Positions 44,211 to 55,649 of a stretch of 64,000 nucleotides of DNA are shown here, one piece after another. The stretch lies in NCBI RefSeq assembly GCF_013705725.1, contig NZ_CP055482.1, positions 62,001 to 126,000 on the forward strand, read 5' to 3'. The DNA comes from Klebsiella sp. RHBSTW-00484 (GTDB taxonomy: Bacteria; Pseudomonadota; Gammaproteobacteria; Enterobacterales; Enterobacteriaceae). Position 1 is the first letter of the stretch, and every line of letters starts with the position of its first letter. The notes beneath the pieces are model-generated. The model did not search any database and was not told the DNA's origin. It was given only the letters and a program-made list of their open reading frames with translations. The translations under genes and the position numbers were made by a program.

Positions 44211-45119
44211 TCAGAAGCCTTCGAGGACAATCTTGCCTCTTGCCGCGCCACTTTCGATCAGTGCGTGCACCGTCTTCAGATTGGCGGCATTAATTGGCGA
44301 CAATTTTTCGGTTAGCGTCGTGCGAATTTTGCCGTCGTCCACCAGCACCGCCAGCGAATTGAGGATCTTGCCCTGCTCATCCATGTCGGGCGTGCCGTAG
44401 AGCGACCGTGTGAACATCAGCTCGTGGTGGATCGACACTGCCTTGCGCTTGAACAGCATGACGTCGAGCGCCTTGGGATCGTCGATGAATCCGAACCGTC
44501 CTTGCGGGGCGATCAGTTCGGCGATGTCGGATGCATGCTGCTCGGTATGCGTGGTCGAGAACACGAAAGCGGGAGCGCCGATGTTGAGCTCGGCAATCTG
44601 TGGCGCGAGCGGCCGAGAGTGGTCGATGACATGATGAGCCCCAAGCCCTTTAACCCACTCCTGGGTTTCCGGCCGAGAGGCGGTGGAGATGACGATGAGA
44701 TCCGTGCGCTGTCGAGCGATCTGGATGGCGATCGACCCGACCCCACCCGCACCACCGATGATGAGGATCGCCGCCGCCCCGGGAACGGGCTTCGTCACGT
44801 CCAGGCGATCGAACATGGCTTCCCAGGCCGTCAACGTCGTGAGTGGCAGCGCCGCCGCTTCCGCCCAGTCGAGCGACGCGGGTTTACGACCGACGATCCG
44901 GGCGTCGACGAGATGGAACTCCGCATTGGTGCCAGGCCTTATGAGCGATCCGGCATAATAGACCTCGTCGCCTACCGCGAACTGCGTCACGTCGGGGCCG
45001 ACCTCTTGCACGATCCCGGCCGCATCCCATCCCAGCACTTTCCAATCGCCATCAGCGGGCGGCGTGCTGCTGCGGATTTTGTAGTCGACCGGGTTGACCG
45101 AGACAGCCTTCACCTCAAC
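44211..45119 (-). pseudogene. Zinc-type alcohol dehydrogenase-like (MDR) gene, N-terminus lost
   Basis: The visible part begins VKAVSVNPVDYKIRSSTPPA and contains the NAD(P) site IIGGAGGVGSIAIQIARQ. The family normally has about 35 residues before this point; they are cut off by a Tn3-type repeat starting at 45120. An internal ATG (45113) could still start a shortened protein. It is the last sphingomonad-like gene before AT-rich enterobacterial DNA begins. Confidence 0.85.
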
Positions 45120-45157
45120 GGGGTTTGAAGGCCAATGGAACGAAAACGTACGTTAAG
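45120..45157. repeat. 38 bp Tn3/Tn5403-type terminal repeat
   Basis: It starts GGGGTTTGAAGGCCAATGG and ends AACGAAAACGTACGTTAAG. The right half resembles the Tn3 end (GGAACGAAAAC, then ACGTTAAG). The GGGG outer side faces the truncated dehydrogenase, so the transposon interior is to the right and holds the TIR genes and tnpR/tnpA. GC content drops sharply at this point. Confidence 0.85.
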
Positions 45158-45240
45158 AATGTAATTTATTGATATTCATAAAAATAAAAAAAGGATCGCT
45201 GATTGATCCTTTTGTTTTGCTATTTGAATTTCGATAAACA

Positions 45241-46008
45241 TTAACCACGAGAATGCAGTAGCTCGGCTATCTCATGAGCAATTTCATCGATTGTATGAGT
45301 TGCAGTACTACGAGCAACTTTGTCTGCTAATGATGGACTAAAATCGACAACTTCTTGTTTTGTAATATTATGCCATATGGGAAGCAATATTTGCTCACCA
45401 GAAATAGCACGAGTGACGATTCCATCAAGTTCATAATTTGTCCAACCTTTGCTTATAAACGCCGGAGACAAAACTACTAACCCAACACGACTGTTTGCTA
45501 AACCTTTGTCTATTTTTTGTCTCAGGCTGTCACCAATTCTTAACGTCATTTCGTCATACCATACATTAAGGCCGTGACTGATTAATGAGTTTGCCAGAGA
45601 GCGAACAAAATCATCTTTATCCTCTGAGGCATGCGAAATAAATACGTCATGTATCTCGTTGCTCTGTGCTGTTGACGGTGGTCTGTTATCTCTTACCAGA
45701 CTAGGAACTTCGCTTAACGGCCTATCCTGAATTTCAGGAAGAACCCCTGGAAGAACGCGAACAGAAGCCCTGGTACTCCCCCTTAATCCCTGCATATCTA
45801 CAGCAATATGCCAATGGCCTGATGAAGGGATCTGTAACCTTATGGGGGAGCGCTTTGCTAACCCACCAATGTAGGAATGTCGTCGGCCATTCTTATAACT
45901 ACTGAAGTTAGAACTATCCATTAGTCTAACATTTGCACCACTGGTAAGGGTGATTTCAACAATCTCCCCTCTTTTTCTTTGACCAAGATCATTATGGATG
46001 AATTGCAT
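45241..46008 (-). CDS. DUF1883-TIR domain fusion protein (255 aa)
   Basis: The N-terminal 90 residues are DUF1883 (QFIHNDLGQRKRGEIVEITL, LMDSSNFSSYKNGRRHSYIG, GHWHIAVDMQGLRGSTRASV). The C-terminal TIR domain begins at HDVFISHASEDKDDFVRSLA and carries LNVWYDEMTLRIGDSLRQKI and the catalytic Glu193 in TNYELDG. Prokaryotic TIR domains cleave NAD+ or make signalling nucleotides in anti-phage defence. DUF1883 may be the sensor. It diverges from a second TIR gene. Confidence 0.88.
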   Translation of the reverse strand: MQFIHNDLGQRKRGEIVEITLTSGANVRLMDSSNFSSYKNGRRHSYIGGLAKRSPIRLQIPSSGHWHIAVDMQGLRGSTRASVRVLPGVLPEIQDRPLSEVPSLVRDNRPPSTAQSNEIHDVFISHASEDKDDFVRSLANSLISHGLNVWYDEMTLRIGDSLRQKIDKGLANSRVGLVVLSPAFISKGWTNYELDGIVTRAISGEQILLPIWHNITKQEVVDFSPSLADKVARSTATHTIDEIAHEIAELLHSRG

Positions 46009-46176
46009 GTAAGTCTGCTCTCTTCATTTGAATTGGAAGAATGTAGCCACTTCCTGATTATACTGTATCCAGTGGTTGAGAGTATCTCTTAGTGTGAAAA
46101 AATAAATTATAAGACTTTTACTCGGTATGGATGAAGATGTAAAATCCGTAAACCAGAGAATAAATGAGGAAAAAGC

Positions 46177-46791
46177 GTGACCAAGCACAAAGTTTTCATC
46201 AGTTACCACCATGCTAATGACCAATGGTACAAAAACGAACTTGAAAAAATGAATGATGTTTTTGATATTTTTGTGAATCGCTCGGTATCACTTGGTGACA
46301 TTGATGAAGAAGAAGAACCTCAAAAGATCAGAGAAATAATAAGGGATGAATATTTACGTGATACATCCGTTCTTATTTTACTCGTTGGGACTGAGACTAA
46401 AAATAGAAAGCATGTTGATTGGGAATTATATTCATCCATGAGGGATAGTCCCAGAAACGGCAAATCAGGTATTTTTATTATAAATCTTCCTTCAACAGGG
46501 ACAAACAACATTAGAGCCAGTCATGGTGAAAATGAAAAAAATGAATTTCATCCTAATATAACCGAGTGGATAACAATCAACGACAGAACAACATATAAAG
46601 AAATATATCCATATATGCCTGAAAGAGTTATCGATAACTTGATGAGTGAAAAGTCATATATATCAATAGTCAACTGGGATCAGATACACAATAACCCAGA
46701 AAACCTTAGAAAAATGATTGAGTTAACATATCAAGATAAAGATAAGTGCGAATACGTTTTTTCTACCCCAATGAGAATGCGTAATGGCTAG
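46177..46791 (+). CDS. ThsB-like TIR protein (DUF1863 type, 204 aa)
   Basis: The sequence HKVFISYHHANDQWYKNELE, DIFVNRSVSLGDID, IRDEYLRDTSVLILLVGTET and KHVDWELYSSM follows the MTH538/DUF1863 TIR-like family, which includes ThsB of the Thoeris defence system. Glu83 in VDWEL matches the catalytic Glu position of ThsB. ThsB makes a cyclic ADP-ribose signal on infection. No ThsA-type SIR2 gene is next to it; the nearest candidate effector is the convergent two-helix membrane protein. Confidence 0.85.
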   Translation: MTKHKVFISYHHANDQWYKNELEKMNDVFDIFVNRSVSLGDIDEEEEPQKIREIIRDEYLRDTSVLILLVGTETKNRKHVDWELYSSMRDSPRNGKSGIFIINLPSTGTNNIRASHGENEKNEFHPNITEWITINDRTTYKEIYPYMPERVIDNLMSEKSYISIVNWDQIHNNPENLRKMIELTYQDKDKCEYVFSTPMRMRNG

Positions 46792-46831
46792 CAGAAACAG
46801 TAAAGGGGAGTATGATACTCCCCTTTACTTG

Positions 46832-47539
46832 TTACCAATCCCATTTGGTGGTGTTCACGTTAAATGTTTGTTGAACCCGTGATGTGAAAAAATCATTTAC
46901 TACTTTAAAATCGTTACATATTTTACTGTAGTTATAGTATTGCTTTTGTATTTTATTTATAGGCGTCAGGTGAACTTTTAATGGTGTATTAGTTATAACA
47001 TCAATAACTTCATCCTTATCTGATATATATTTATACCATCTTTTATAATTATTTTGATTTTTAGTTAAAAATTTATTTAACACCATTAACATATCATTGC
47101 TAATATTATATAACTCATTGTCTTTTTTTGGATTCAATAGTTTCATTTCATCTCTAATAAATTGATATGTCTGATAATATGATGAGATAACTTCATCGAA
47201 TGCGTCCACATTTTTCTTCAACTTAAAGATAGCTCTTTTTGAATCCAGATGATTTTTTATACTTTTGCGATATAACGTACCACTTTCATTGAACAGAACA
47301 TTAACGCCGCCTAAACTTAATTTCTCTACTTTAAATGAGTATTTTTTTAAAAGATATAACGCTACAATTAGCCATATAAAAATAGATATTAGTAGTATAT
47401 ATATAATACCAGTTACTAAAGGTTTGTTTTTATTAAATACGGTGTAAATTGAAGGTACATATGATGAAAGATCCACTGTACACATTACAGCAATTACCGC
47501 AATGAAAGCTATCGTCCAAATTATAACAAATGTTCTCAC
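46832..47539 (-). CDS. Two-helix membrane protein, possible TIR partner (235 aa)
   Basis: Two N-terminal membrane helices (TFVIIWTIAFIAVIAVMCTV and VTGIIYILLISIFIWLIVAL) are followed by a 170-residue AT-rich-coded, helical cytoplasmic part with no motif I know. It converges on the ThsB-like gene with a 40-base gap containing a hairpin (AAAGGGGAGTATGATACTCC-CCTTT). The 2TM-plus-soluble-domain layout is common for membrane-disrupting effectors in TIR and CBASS systems, so a defence role is plausible. Confidence 0.6.
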   Translation of the reverse strand: MRTFVIIWTIAFIAVIAVMCTVDLSSYVPSIYTVFNKNKPLVTGIIYILLISIFIWLIVALYLLKKYSFKVEKLSLGGVNVLFNESGTLYRKSIKNHLDSKRAIFKLKKNVDAFDEVISSYYQTYQFIRDEMKLLNPKKDNELYNISNDMLMVLNKFLTKNQNNYKRWYKYISDKDEVIDVITNTPLKVHLTPINKIQKQYYNYSKICNDFKVVNDFFTSRVQQTFNVNTTKWDW

Positions 47540-47566
47540 AATTCCACCTTGTCAGTTGTAAGATAA

Positions 47567-48296
<730 letters not shown>

Positions 48297-48465
48297 ATGC
48301 CCGTTGACTTTCTGACCACTGAGCAGACTGAAAGCTATGGCAGATTCACCGGTGAACCGGATGAGCTTCAGCTGGCACGATATTTTCATCTTGATGAAGC
48401 AGACAAGGAATTTATCGGAAAAAGCAGAGGTGATCACAACCGTCTGGGCATTGCCCTGCAAATTG
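48297..48465 (+). pseudogene. tnpA: tnpA of Tn5403-like transposon, cut after 56 codons
   Basis: The N-terminus [20 protein letters not shown] then [20 protein letters not shown] and [14 protein letters not shown] is a Tn3-family transposase start. An IS26 end begins at 48466 and replaces the remaining 900 or more residues. The rest does not appear in the window; the tnpA piece at 53096 belongs to another transposon. Confidence 0.9.
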
Positions 48466-48547
48466 GGCACTGTTGCAAATAGTCGGTGGTGATAAACTTA
48501 TCATCCCCTTTTGCTGATGGAGCTGCACATGAACCCATTCAAAGGCC
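48466..48547. mobile_element. 82 bp IS26 left-end remnant
   Basis: It begins with the IS26 terminal repeat GGCACTGTTGCAAA and breaks off after AAAGGCC, directly against a full IS26. The mirror-image remnant lies at 53014-53095. Confidence 0.93.
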
Positions 48548-49367
48548 GGCACTGTTGCAAATAGTCGGTGGTGATAAACTTATCATCCCCTTTTGCTGAT
48601 GGAGCTGCACATGAACCCATTCAAAGGCCGGCATTTTCAGCGTGACATCATTCTGTGGGCCGTACGCTGGTACTGCAAATACGGCATCAGTTACCGTGAG
48701 CTGCAGGAGATGCTGGCTGAACGCGGAGTGAATGTCGATCACTCCACGATTTACCGCTGGGTTCAGCGTTATGCGCCTGAAATGGAAAAACGGCTGCGCT
48801 GGTACTGGCGTAACCCTTCCGATCTTTGCCCGTGGCACATGGATGAAACCTACGTGAAGGTCAATGGCCGCTGGGCGTATCTGTACCGGGCCGTCGACAG
48901 CCGGGGCCGCACTGTCGATTTTTATCTCTCCTCCCGTCGTAACAGCAAAGCTGCATACCGGTTTCTGGGTAAAATCCTCAACAACGTGAAGAAGTGGCAG
49001 ATCCCGCGATTCATCAACACGGATAAAGCGCCCGCCTATGGTCGCGCGCTTGCTCTGCTCAAACGCGAAGGCCGGTGCCCGTCTGACGTTGAACACCGAC
49101 AGATTAAGTACCGGAACAACGTGATTGAATGCGATCATGGCAAACTGAAACGGATAATCGGCGCCACGCTGGGATTTAAATCCATGAAGACGGCTTACGC
49201 CACCATCAAAGGTATTGAGGTGATGCGTGCACTACGCAAAGGCCAGGCCTCAGCATTTTATTATGGTGATCCCCTGGGCGAAATGCGCCTGGTAAGCAGA
49301 GTTTTTGAAATGTAAGGCCTTTGAATAAGACAAAAGGCTGCCTCATCGCTAACTTTGCAACAGTGCC
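48548..49367 (+). mobile_element. IS26, complete (820 bp), forward copy
   Basis: Both 14 bp ends (GGCACTGTTGCAAA and TTTGCAACAGTGCC) and the exact length of 820 bp are present. No 8 bp duplication flanks it, because it abuts an IS26 remnant and a truncated chemoreceptor gene. This indicates adjacent deletion or inversion by IS26. Confidence 0.96.
48611..49315 (+). CDS. tnp26: IS26 transposase Tnp26 (234 aa)
   Basis: IS6-family DDE transposase: MNPFKGRHFQRDIILWAVRW start, HMDETYVKVNGRW (first Asp), FINTDKAP (second Asp), ECDHGKLKR-type end region (Glu in VIECDHG area). The protein is identical to that of the reverse copy. It mediates replicative cointegration and conservative targeting of other IS26 copies. 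Confidence 0.96.
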   Translation: MNPFKGRHFQRDIILWAVRWYCKYGISYRELQEMLAERGVNVDHSTIYRWVQRYAPEMEKRLRWYWRNPSDLCPWHMDETYVKVNGRWAYLYRAVDSRGRTVDFYLSSRRNSKAAYRFLGKILNNVKKWQIPRFINTDKAPAYGRALALLKREGRCPSDVEHRQIKYRNNVIECDHGKLKRIIGATLGFKSMKTAYATIKGIEVMRALRKGQASAFYYGDPLGEMRLVSRVFEM

Positions 49368-50602
49368 CACAGCAGTTACCGATCATAAATGACTACATGG
49401 CCAGTCTGCAGGCACTGGTGGAATACGAAAAAACAAGCATAGATAAAGCGGGTGAAGTTATCGCTGATAATGGTACGACAGCCATACTGACACTGATCAT
49501 CACTGGGTGTATGGCGCTTCTTCTGGGAGGTGTGCTGGCATGGCTGATCACCAGAAGCATTACCAGTCCGTTGATTTCAGCCGTCCGGATTGCCCGGGAA
49601 GTGGCGGAAGGTAACCTGTGTGTGGAGATTAAAGTGGACTCACAGGACCAGCTGGGGCAACTGATGCAGGCACTGCGTGATATGTGCGGGAGTCTGAGTA
49701 ACACCGTCTGGGAAGTACGTCAGGGAGCGGACAATATTGCGCTGACTGCAGCAGAAATCAGCAGTGGTAATACAGACCTGTCAGCCCGCACCGAAGAGCA
49801 GGCTGCCGGTGTGGAACAGACGGCGGCCACTCTGGAACAACTGACGGCCACCATAAACAATACTGCCGGCAATACAGCACAGGTTTACCAGTTTGTGACA
49901 GAAACAACGGCCATTGTGAAACAGAATGGAGTGGTCATGAGTGAGGTGTCTTCCCGGATACAGGAGATTTACGACACCTCGTCTGAAATGACAGCCATCA
50001 TCCAGGTCATCGACGGGATTGCCTTCCAGACCAACATTCTCGCGCTTAATGCTGCCGTGGAAGCCGCACGCGCCGGCGAGTCCGGCCGTGGATTTGCGGT
50101 TGTGGCCGGAGAGGTTCGTAATCTGGCTCAGCGCAGTGCTTCTGCCGCGCGGGAAATAAAAGAGCTCATTGATGACTCCGTTTCCCGCATTGCATCCGGC
50201 CGTACCCTGGTTGAAAAAGCAGACAGGGGAATGGAGGATATCATCAGTAACGTCCAGAGCATGGAAGGGCTGATTGACGAAATAGCCAAGGCCAGTCGTG
50301 AGCAGGGAGATGGTATTGCCCAGATTAACAGCGCCATGGGCCAGATAGACAGCACCACCCAACAAAATGCAGCTCTGGTGGAACAGTCTGCAGCCACTGC
50401 CGCTTCGTTGCAGAATCAGTCACGGATTCTGCAGGAGAAGGTGAGCGTATTTCGTCTCCGTGATAATAAAAAACGCGATGCTGAACGAAAAAATACCATA
50501 GTACCGACAATCAGCAACACCAGCCCGCAGAGTAAGGTTAAAGCGGTAAAGTCCGTTCGTGAAACGGAACAACACGCCAGCGAGAACTGGGAAACCTTCT
50601 GA
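49368..50602 (+). pseudogene. Methyl-accepting chemotaxis protein, N-terminus lost
   Basis: The remaining 411 residues hold the second membrane helix ([20 protein letters not shown]), a HAMP segment ([20 protein letters not shown]), the methylation and signalling hairpin ([20 protein letters not shown]) and the C-terminal pentapeptide NWETF. NWETF recruits CheR and CheB in enterobacteria, so the protein was built for the host chemotaxis system. The periplasmic sensor was removed by IS26; no start codon with a ribosome site remains at the new end. Confidence 0.93.
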
Positions 50603-50701
50603 CCCCCGACAACAGCGGGATCCTGTCGTTCCCGTTTTGTCAGCCATAATCTCCCGGCATGGTGTTCGCACTGTGCCGGTTATTTACAGGCGACAGTAAT
50701 A

Positions 50702-51742
<1,041 letters not shown>

Positions 51743-52193
51743 GGCACTGTTGCAAAGTTAGCGATGAGGCAGCCTTTTGTCTTATTCAAAGGCCTTACAT
51801 TTCAAAAACTCTGCTTACCAGGCGCATTTCGCCCAGGGGATCACCATAATAAAATGCTGAGGCCTGGCCTTTGCGTAGTGCACGCATCACCTCAATACCT
51901 TTGATGGTGGCGTAAGCCGTCTTCATGGATTTAAATCCCAGCGTGGCGCCGATTATCCGTTTCAGTTTGCCATGATCGCATTCAATCACGTTGTTCCGGT
52001 ACTTAATCTGTCGGTGTTCAACGTCAGACGGGCACCGGCCTTCGCGTTTGAGCAGAGCAAGCGCGCGACCATAGGCGGGCGCTTTATCCGTGTTGATGAA
52101 TCGCGGGATCTGCCACTTCTTCACGTTGTTGAGGATTTTACCCAGAAACCGGTATGCAGCTTTGCTGTTACGACGGGAGGAGAGATAAAAATC
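51743..52193 (-). mobile_element. 451 bp IS26 right-end remnant
   Basis: It begins with GGCACTGTTGCAAAGTTAGC (the 3' end of IS26 in reverse orientation) and includes the last 109 codons of the transposase. It breaks at AAAAATC against the complete reverse IS26. It is not the missing part of the 82 bp remnant: together they give 533 of 820 bp. Confidence 0.93.
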
Positions 52194-53013
52194 GGCACTG
52201 TTGCAAAGTTAGCGATGAGGCAGCCTTTTGTCTTATTCAAAGGCCTTACATTTCAAAAACTCTGCTTACCAGGCGCATTTCGCCCAGGGGATCACCATAA
52301 TAAAATGCTGAGGCCTGGCCTTTGCGTAGTGCACGCATCACCTCAATACCTTTGATGGTGGCGTAAGCCGTCTTCATGGATTTAAATCCCAGCGTGGCGC
52401 CGATTATCCGTTTCAGTTTGCCATGATCGCATTCAATCACGTTGTTCCGGTACTTAATCTGTCGGTGTTCAACGTCAGACGGGCACCGGCCTTCGCGTTT
52501 GAGCAGAGCAAGCGCGCGACCATAGGCGGGCGCTTTATCCGTGTTGATGAATCGCGGGATCTGCCACTTCTTCACGTTGTTGAGGATTTTACCCAGAAAC
52601 CGGTATGCAGCTTTGCTGTTACGACGGGAGGAGAGATAAAAATCGACAGTGCGGCCCCGGCTGTCGACGGCCCGGTACAGATACGCCCAGCGGCCATTGA
52701 CCTTCACGTAGGTTTCATCCATGTGCCACGGGCAAAGATCGGAAGGGTTACGCCAGTACCAGCGCAGCCGTTTTTCCATTTCAGGCGCATAACGCTGAAC
52801 CCAGCGGTAAATCGTGGAGTGATCGACATTCACTCCGCGTTCAGCCAGCATCTCCTGCAGCTCACGGTAACTGATGCCGTATTTGCAGTACCAGCGTACG
52901 GCCCACAGAATGATGTCACGCTGAAAATGCCGGCCTTTGAATGGGTTCATGTGCAGCTCCATCAGCAAAAGGGGATGATAAGTTTATCACCACCGACTAT
53001 TTGCAACAGTGCC
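52194..53013 (-). mobile_element. IS26, complete (820 bp), reverse copy
   Basis: Both 14 bp ends and full length are present. With the 82 bp remnant that follows, it is the exact inverted copy of 48466-49367. Confidence 0.96.
52246..52950 (-). CDS. tnp26: IS26 transposase Tnp26 (234 aa), reverse copy
   Basis: The protein is identical to the forward copy at 48611-49315. It is intact, so both IS26 elements could be active. Confidence 0.96.
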   Translation of the reverse strand: MNPFKGRHFQRDIILWAVRWYCKYGISYRELQEMLAERGVNVDHSTIYRWVQRYAPEMEKRLRWYWRNPSDLCPWHMDETYVKVNGRWAYLYRAVDSRGRTVDFYLSSRRNSKAAYRFLGKILNNVKKWQIPRFINTDKAPAYGRALALLKREGRCPSDVEHRQIKYRNNVIECDHGKLKRIIGATLGFKSMKTAYATIKGIEVMRALRKGQASAFYYGDPLGEMRLVSRVFEM

Positions 53014-53095
53014 GGCCTTTGAATGGGTTCATGTGCAGCTCCATCAGCAAAAGGGGATGATAAGTTTATCACCACCGACTATTTGCAACAGTGCC
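53014..53095. mobile_element. 82 bp IS26 remnant, mirror of the one at 48466
   Basis: GGCCTTTGAATGGGTTCATG to TTTGCAACAGTGCC is the reverse complement of the 82 bases at 48466-48547. The identical break point at both sites means one arose as a copy of the other. Confidence 0.93.
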
Positions 53096-53360
53096 CATCA
53101 GCCGGAACTCCAAGCTGAGCACCGACGAAGGAAAGGACTTCACGCGGGATCATCTCACCAGGAGCCAGTGCACGGCCCGGATATCGTAAGGCACAAAGTT
53201 GCAGGGCAAAGCCAATCCTGTTTTCCGGTCTGCGGCGCTGCCTAATGTTTTCCAGGTCATCATCGCCCAGCGTGTAGAACTTCAGTAGCGACAGTTCGTC
53301 CGTGGGCAGATCGAACAGCGCTGCTCGCTGCCGTTCGGTGAAAATATGGCGTCGTGACAT
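53096..53360 (-). pseudogene. tnpA: tnpA of a third Tn3-family transposon, N-terminal piece
   Basis: MSRRHIFTERQRAALFDLPT, SLLKFYTLGDDDLENIRQRR and ENRIGFALQLCALRYPGRAL are typical transposase N-terminal sequences, but differ strongly from the tnpA pieces at 32055 and 48297. About 88 residues remain before IS26. It diverges from a resolvase gene and belongs with the terminal repeat at 54056. Confidence 0.88.
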
Positions 53361-53454
53361 ACAAATTCGTCCCTTTTGAAGTATAGTCTGTTTTGGACAA
53401 CAGCCAGCCCATATAAATCAGGGCGTTCCGATACAAAAATCCAGGAGGGTTCAA

Positions 53455-54060
53455 TTGGGACATCGTGCCGCCATTTACTGCCGGGTTTCAACAGCGGATC
53501 AGTCTTGTGAACGCCAGGAATTTGATCTGCGAGCCTTCGCCGGCCGTGCCGGCTACGACGTGGTGGGAATATTTAAGGAAACAGGTTCAGGAACTAAACT
53601 CGACCGGGCCGAGCGAAAGAAAGTCCTGGCGCTTGCCCAGTCCAGACAAATTGATGCAATCCTGGTCACTGAGCTTTCCCGGTGGGGGCGCTCGACGCTC
53701 GATCTGCTCAATACGCTACGTGAACTGGAGAACTGGAAGGTTTCCGTGATAGCCATGAATGGAATGGCGTTCGATCTTTCGTCGCCGTATGGACGAATGC
53801 TGGCGACGTTTCTTTCCGGCATTGCGGAGTTTGAGCGGGATCTCATCAGCGAGCGGGTCAAGTCAGGCCTTGCTGTTGCGAAGGCACGTGGTAAGAGGCT
53901 TGGTCGTCAGGCCGGAGTGCGACCAAAATCAGACCGACTTTTGCCTAAGGTGGTTGCGATGAGGGCCGAGGGACGCAGCTATCGCTGGATCGCACGCGAG
54001 CTCGGTATCAGCAAGAATACCGTCGCTGACATCGTGCAACGACACAGAGCTAACGCTTAG
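53455..54060 (+). CDS. tnpR: Serine recombinase/resolvase (201 aa)
   Basis: The resolvase domain shows HRAAIYCRVSTADQSCERQE (catalytic Ser near residue 11), ILVTELSRWGRSTLDLLNTL and EFERDLISERVKSGLAVAKA; a helix-turn-helix (IARELGISKNTVADIV) ends it. The start is TTG 53455 with AGGAGG five to ten bases before. The stop TAG lies inside the terminal repeat, as in the transposon at 37654. It is intact although its transposase is not. Confidence 0.88.
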   Translation: MGHRAAIYCRVSTADQSCERQEFDLRAFAGRAGYDVVGIFKETGSGTKLDRAERKKVLALAQSRQIDAILVTELSRWGRSTLDLLNTLRELENWKVSVIAMNGMAFDLSSPYGRMLATFLSGIAEFERDLISERVKSGLAVAKARGKRLGRQAGVRPKSDRLLPKVVAMRAEGRSYRWIARELGISKNTVADIVQRHRANA

Positions 54061-54093
54061 GGTGTCATTTCGCCCTCAGCCGGAACCGACCCC
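54056..54093. repeat. 38 bp Tn3-family terminal repeat (third type)
   Basis: Read from the right it starts GGGGTCGGTTCCGGCTGAGG and ends GACACCCTAAG, 38 bp in all, with the usual GGGG and CTAAG borders. The outer end faces right into an ISL3-type transposase gene, so this transposon had inserted into that IS. Confidence 0.82.
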
Positions 54094-54660
54094 TATATCA
54101 GCGCGGCCCGGATCCACTTACCCAACGCAGTAGAAAAAATCGCCTTCGATCACTTCCATGTAGCCAAAATGCTCTGTGCCGTGGTGGATAAAACACGGCA
54201 GTCAGAGATGAAAACGATCCCGTTGCAGGCCCGAAAACGTGCACATCGCTCCCGCTATCTGTGGCTGTACGGCCGTCATAAGCGTCATGGTCGAATAGCA
54301 GAAAGACTGGAGGCAGCGCAGATGGTCCTGCCTGATACCAGCCGTTGCTGGGCAATGAAAGAGCTGGCGCGGGAACTCTGGAACCGTCGGTATGACGAGC
54401 ACAGCAGACGCCTGTGGCAGGAATGGATAGCGATGGCAAAAGATGTTGGCGTCCCGCTGCTGAGTAGTGCCGCCAGAACGTTACGTAAACGGCTGTACGG
54501 TATCCTGAATGCGATGAAGCATCGGGTATCAAACGGCAATGCAGAATCGCTGAACAGCAAGATCAGACTGCTGCGGATCAAGTCGAGGGGATACCGGAAC
54601 AAGGAGCGGTTCAAAGTAGCTGTGATGTTCCATTACGGCAGGTTAAACATGGACTTCTGA
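54094..54660 (+). pseudogene. ISL3-family transposase, C-terminal part
   Basis: The frame reads YISAARIHLPNAVEKIAFDH-FHVAK, then RSRYLWLYGRHKRH and MKHRVSNGNAESLNSKIRLL with the last catalytic Glu, and ends NKERFKVAVMFHYGRLNMDF. This is the back half of an ISL3-family enzyme (about 188 residues). The front was removed by the transposon end. The IS right end lies near 54690 (CATGATCGGGGAAGACCC). Confidence 0.85.
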
Positions 54661-54939
54661 GTCTCCCACCATGATCGGGGAAGACCCGAAAAAATAGCCT
54701 AAATAGGCTGATTCGATGTGTTTGCGGGAAAAAAATCGGCCCAGATCCGCGAAATTTTAATCAGCGAGTCAGCTTGGGAAGAAATGACCTGCTTATTCGC
54801 ACCTTCCCTAAGGTACCAGCACTGGCTCAATGGCTACATACGGCACTTGGTTTACGATTACGATATAAAAGCTCAAGGATGATGAATTCTTTTCTTTATG
54901 ATTTCGACGTTATTTGTCTCCTGCAACACCACGGGGTTG

Positions 54940-55404
54940 CTATAACCAGCGACGAACCCGTTGGGTATAGCGTTCCCATTCCAACCCGAAACGTTTTCGA
55001 AGCTGTACCTCTTCAACATGGATATGTAATCTGGCTACTACAAACATAAACAACGGTACAGCAAGTATCCCCACCAGGCTGCCAAAGCAGAGAGCAACGG
55101 ATAACTGGAGCCCGCTCATTCCAAGGTAAATAGGGTTTCGACTCCATGCGTAACAACCGACAGTTACCAGCTTGGTGGTTCTATCCGGATGAAGCGGATT
55201 AAGCGTCGTGCCGTTCGTGCTCATCTGCCAAGCGGTGTGCAGTATCATGGTAATACAAACACCGGTCAGCAACACGCTTAGCACTATATTCACGATGTCG
55301 AAGGTAAAACGCGGGATTGCAGTCAACACATCAGTGACGAAAAACAGCAATAAGATGAGTGGGGGCGGAAACCATACTCTCAATCGAGTCACGAAGTTAC
55401 GCAT
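54940..55404 (-). CDS. Isoprenylcysteine methyltransferase-like membrane protein (154 aa)
   Basis: Four hydrophobic segments are followed by the family motif VGCYAWSRNPIYLGMSGLQL and the C-terminal VEEVQLRKRFGLEWERYTQR, typical of ICMT/PEMT-like methyltransferases (RxPxYxG and E-x-x-L-x-x-x-FG). The bacterial substrates are unknown. It is the first gene of the enterobacterial cluster after the mobile scrap. Confidence 0.82.
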   Translation of the reverse strand: MRNFVTRLRVWFPPPLILLLFFVTDVLTAIPRFTFDIVNIVLSVLLTGVCITMILHTAWQMSTNGTTLNPLHPDRTTKLVTVGCYAWSRNPIYLGMSGLQLSVALCFGSLVGILAVPLFMFVVARLHIHVEEVQLRKRFGLEWERYTQRVRRWL

Positions 55405-55649
55405 TACACAGACCTATCTCTGAACTAAGCAGCCTGATGGCTGCAAAATGAAAATCCAGTCCTTGCCATTCCTATAGTGACCATGAATCTGACATTATAT
55501 GCCTGATCTGAAAAGTTATTTTTTTCATAACTGTCCTTATAACGGTGCGGGGTCAGTCCACACCTCTGTTCAGGTGAACAAATTCAGCAGACCACTTCAC
55601 TGTTAAACCTGTGGCGATTCAGGGTGCCATGTGTATGGCACCTCATCTC

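Noticed and set aside
51743..53095. The 451 bp and 82 bp IS26 pieces as one IS26 simply interrupted by another IS26
   Set aside because: The pieces sum to 533 bp, not 820 bp, and lack an 8 bp duplication, so a deletion must also have occurred.
54774..55049. 91-codon plus-strand frame before the methyltransferase-like gene
   Set aside because: It overlaps the 3' end of the real gene on the other strand and shows no ribosome site or motif.
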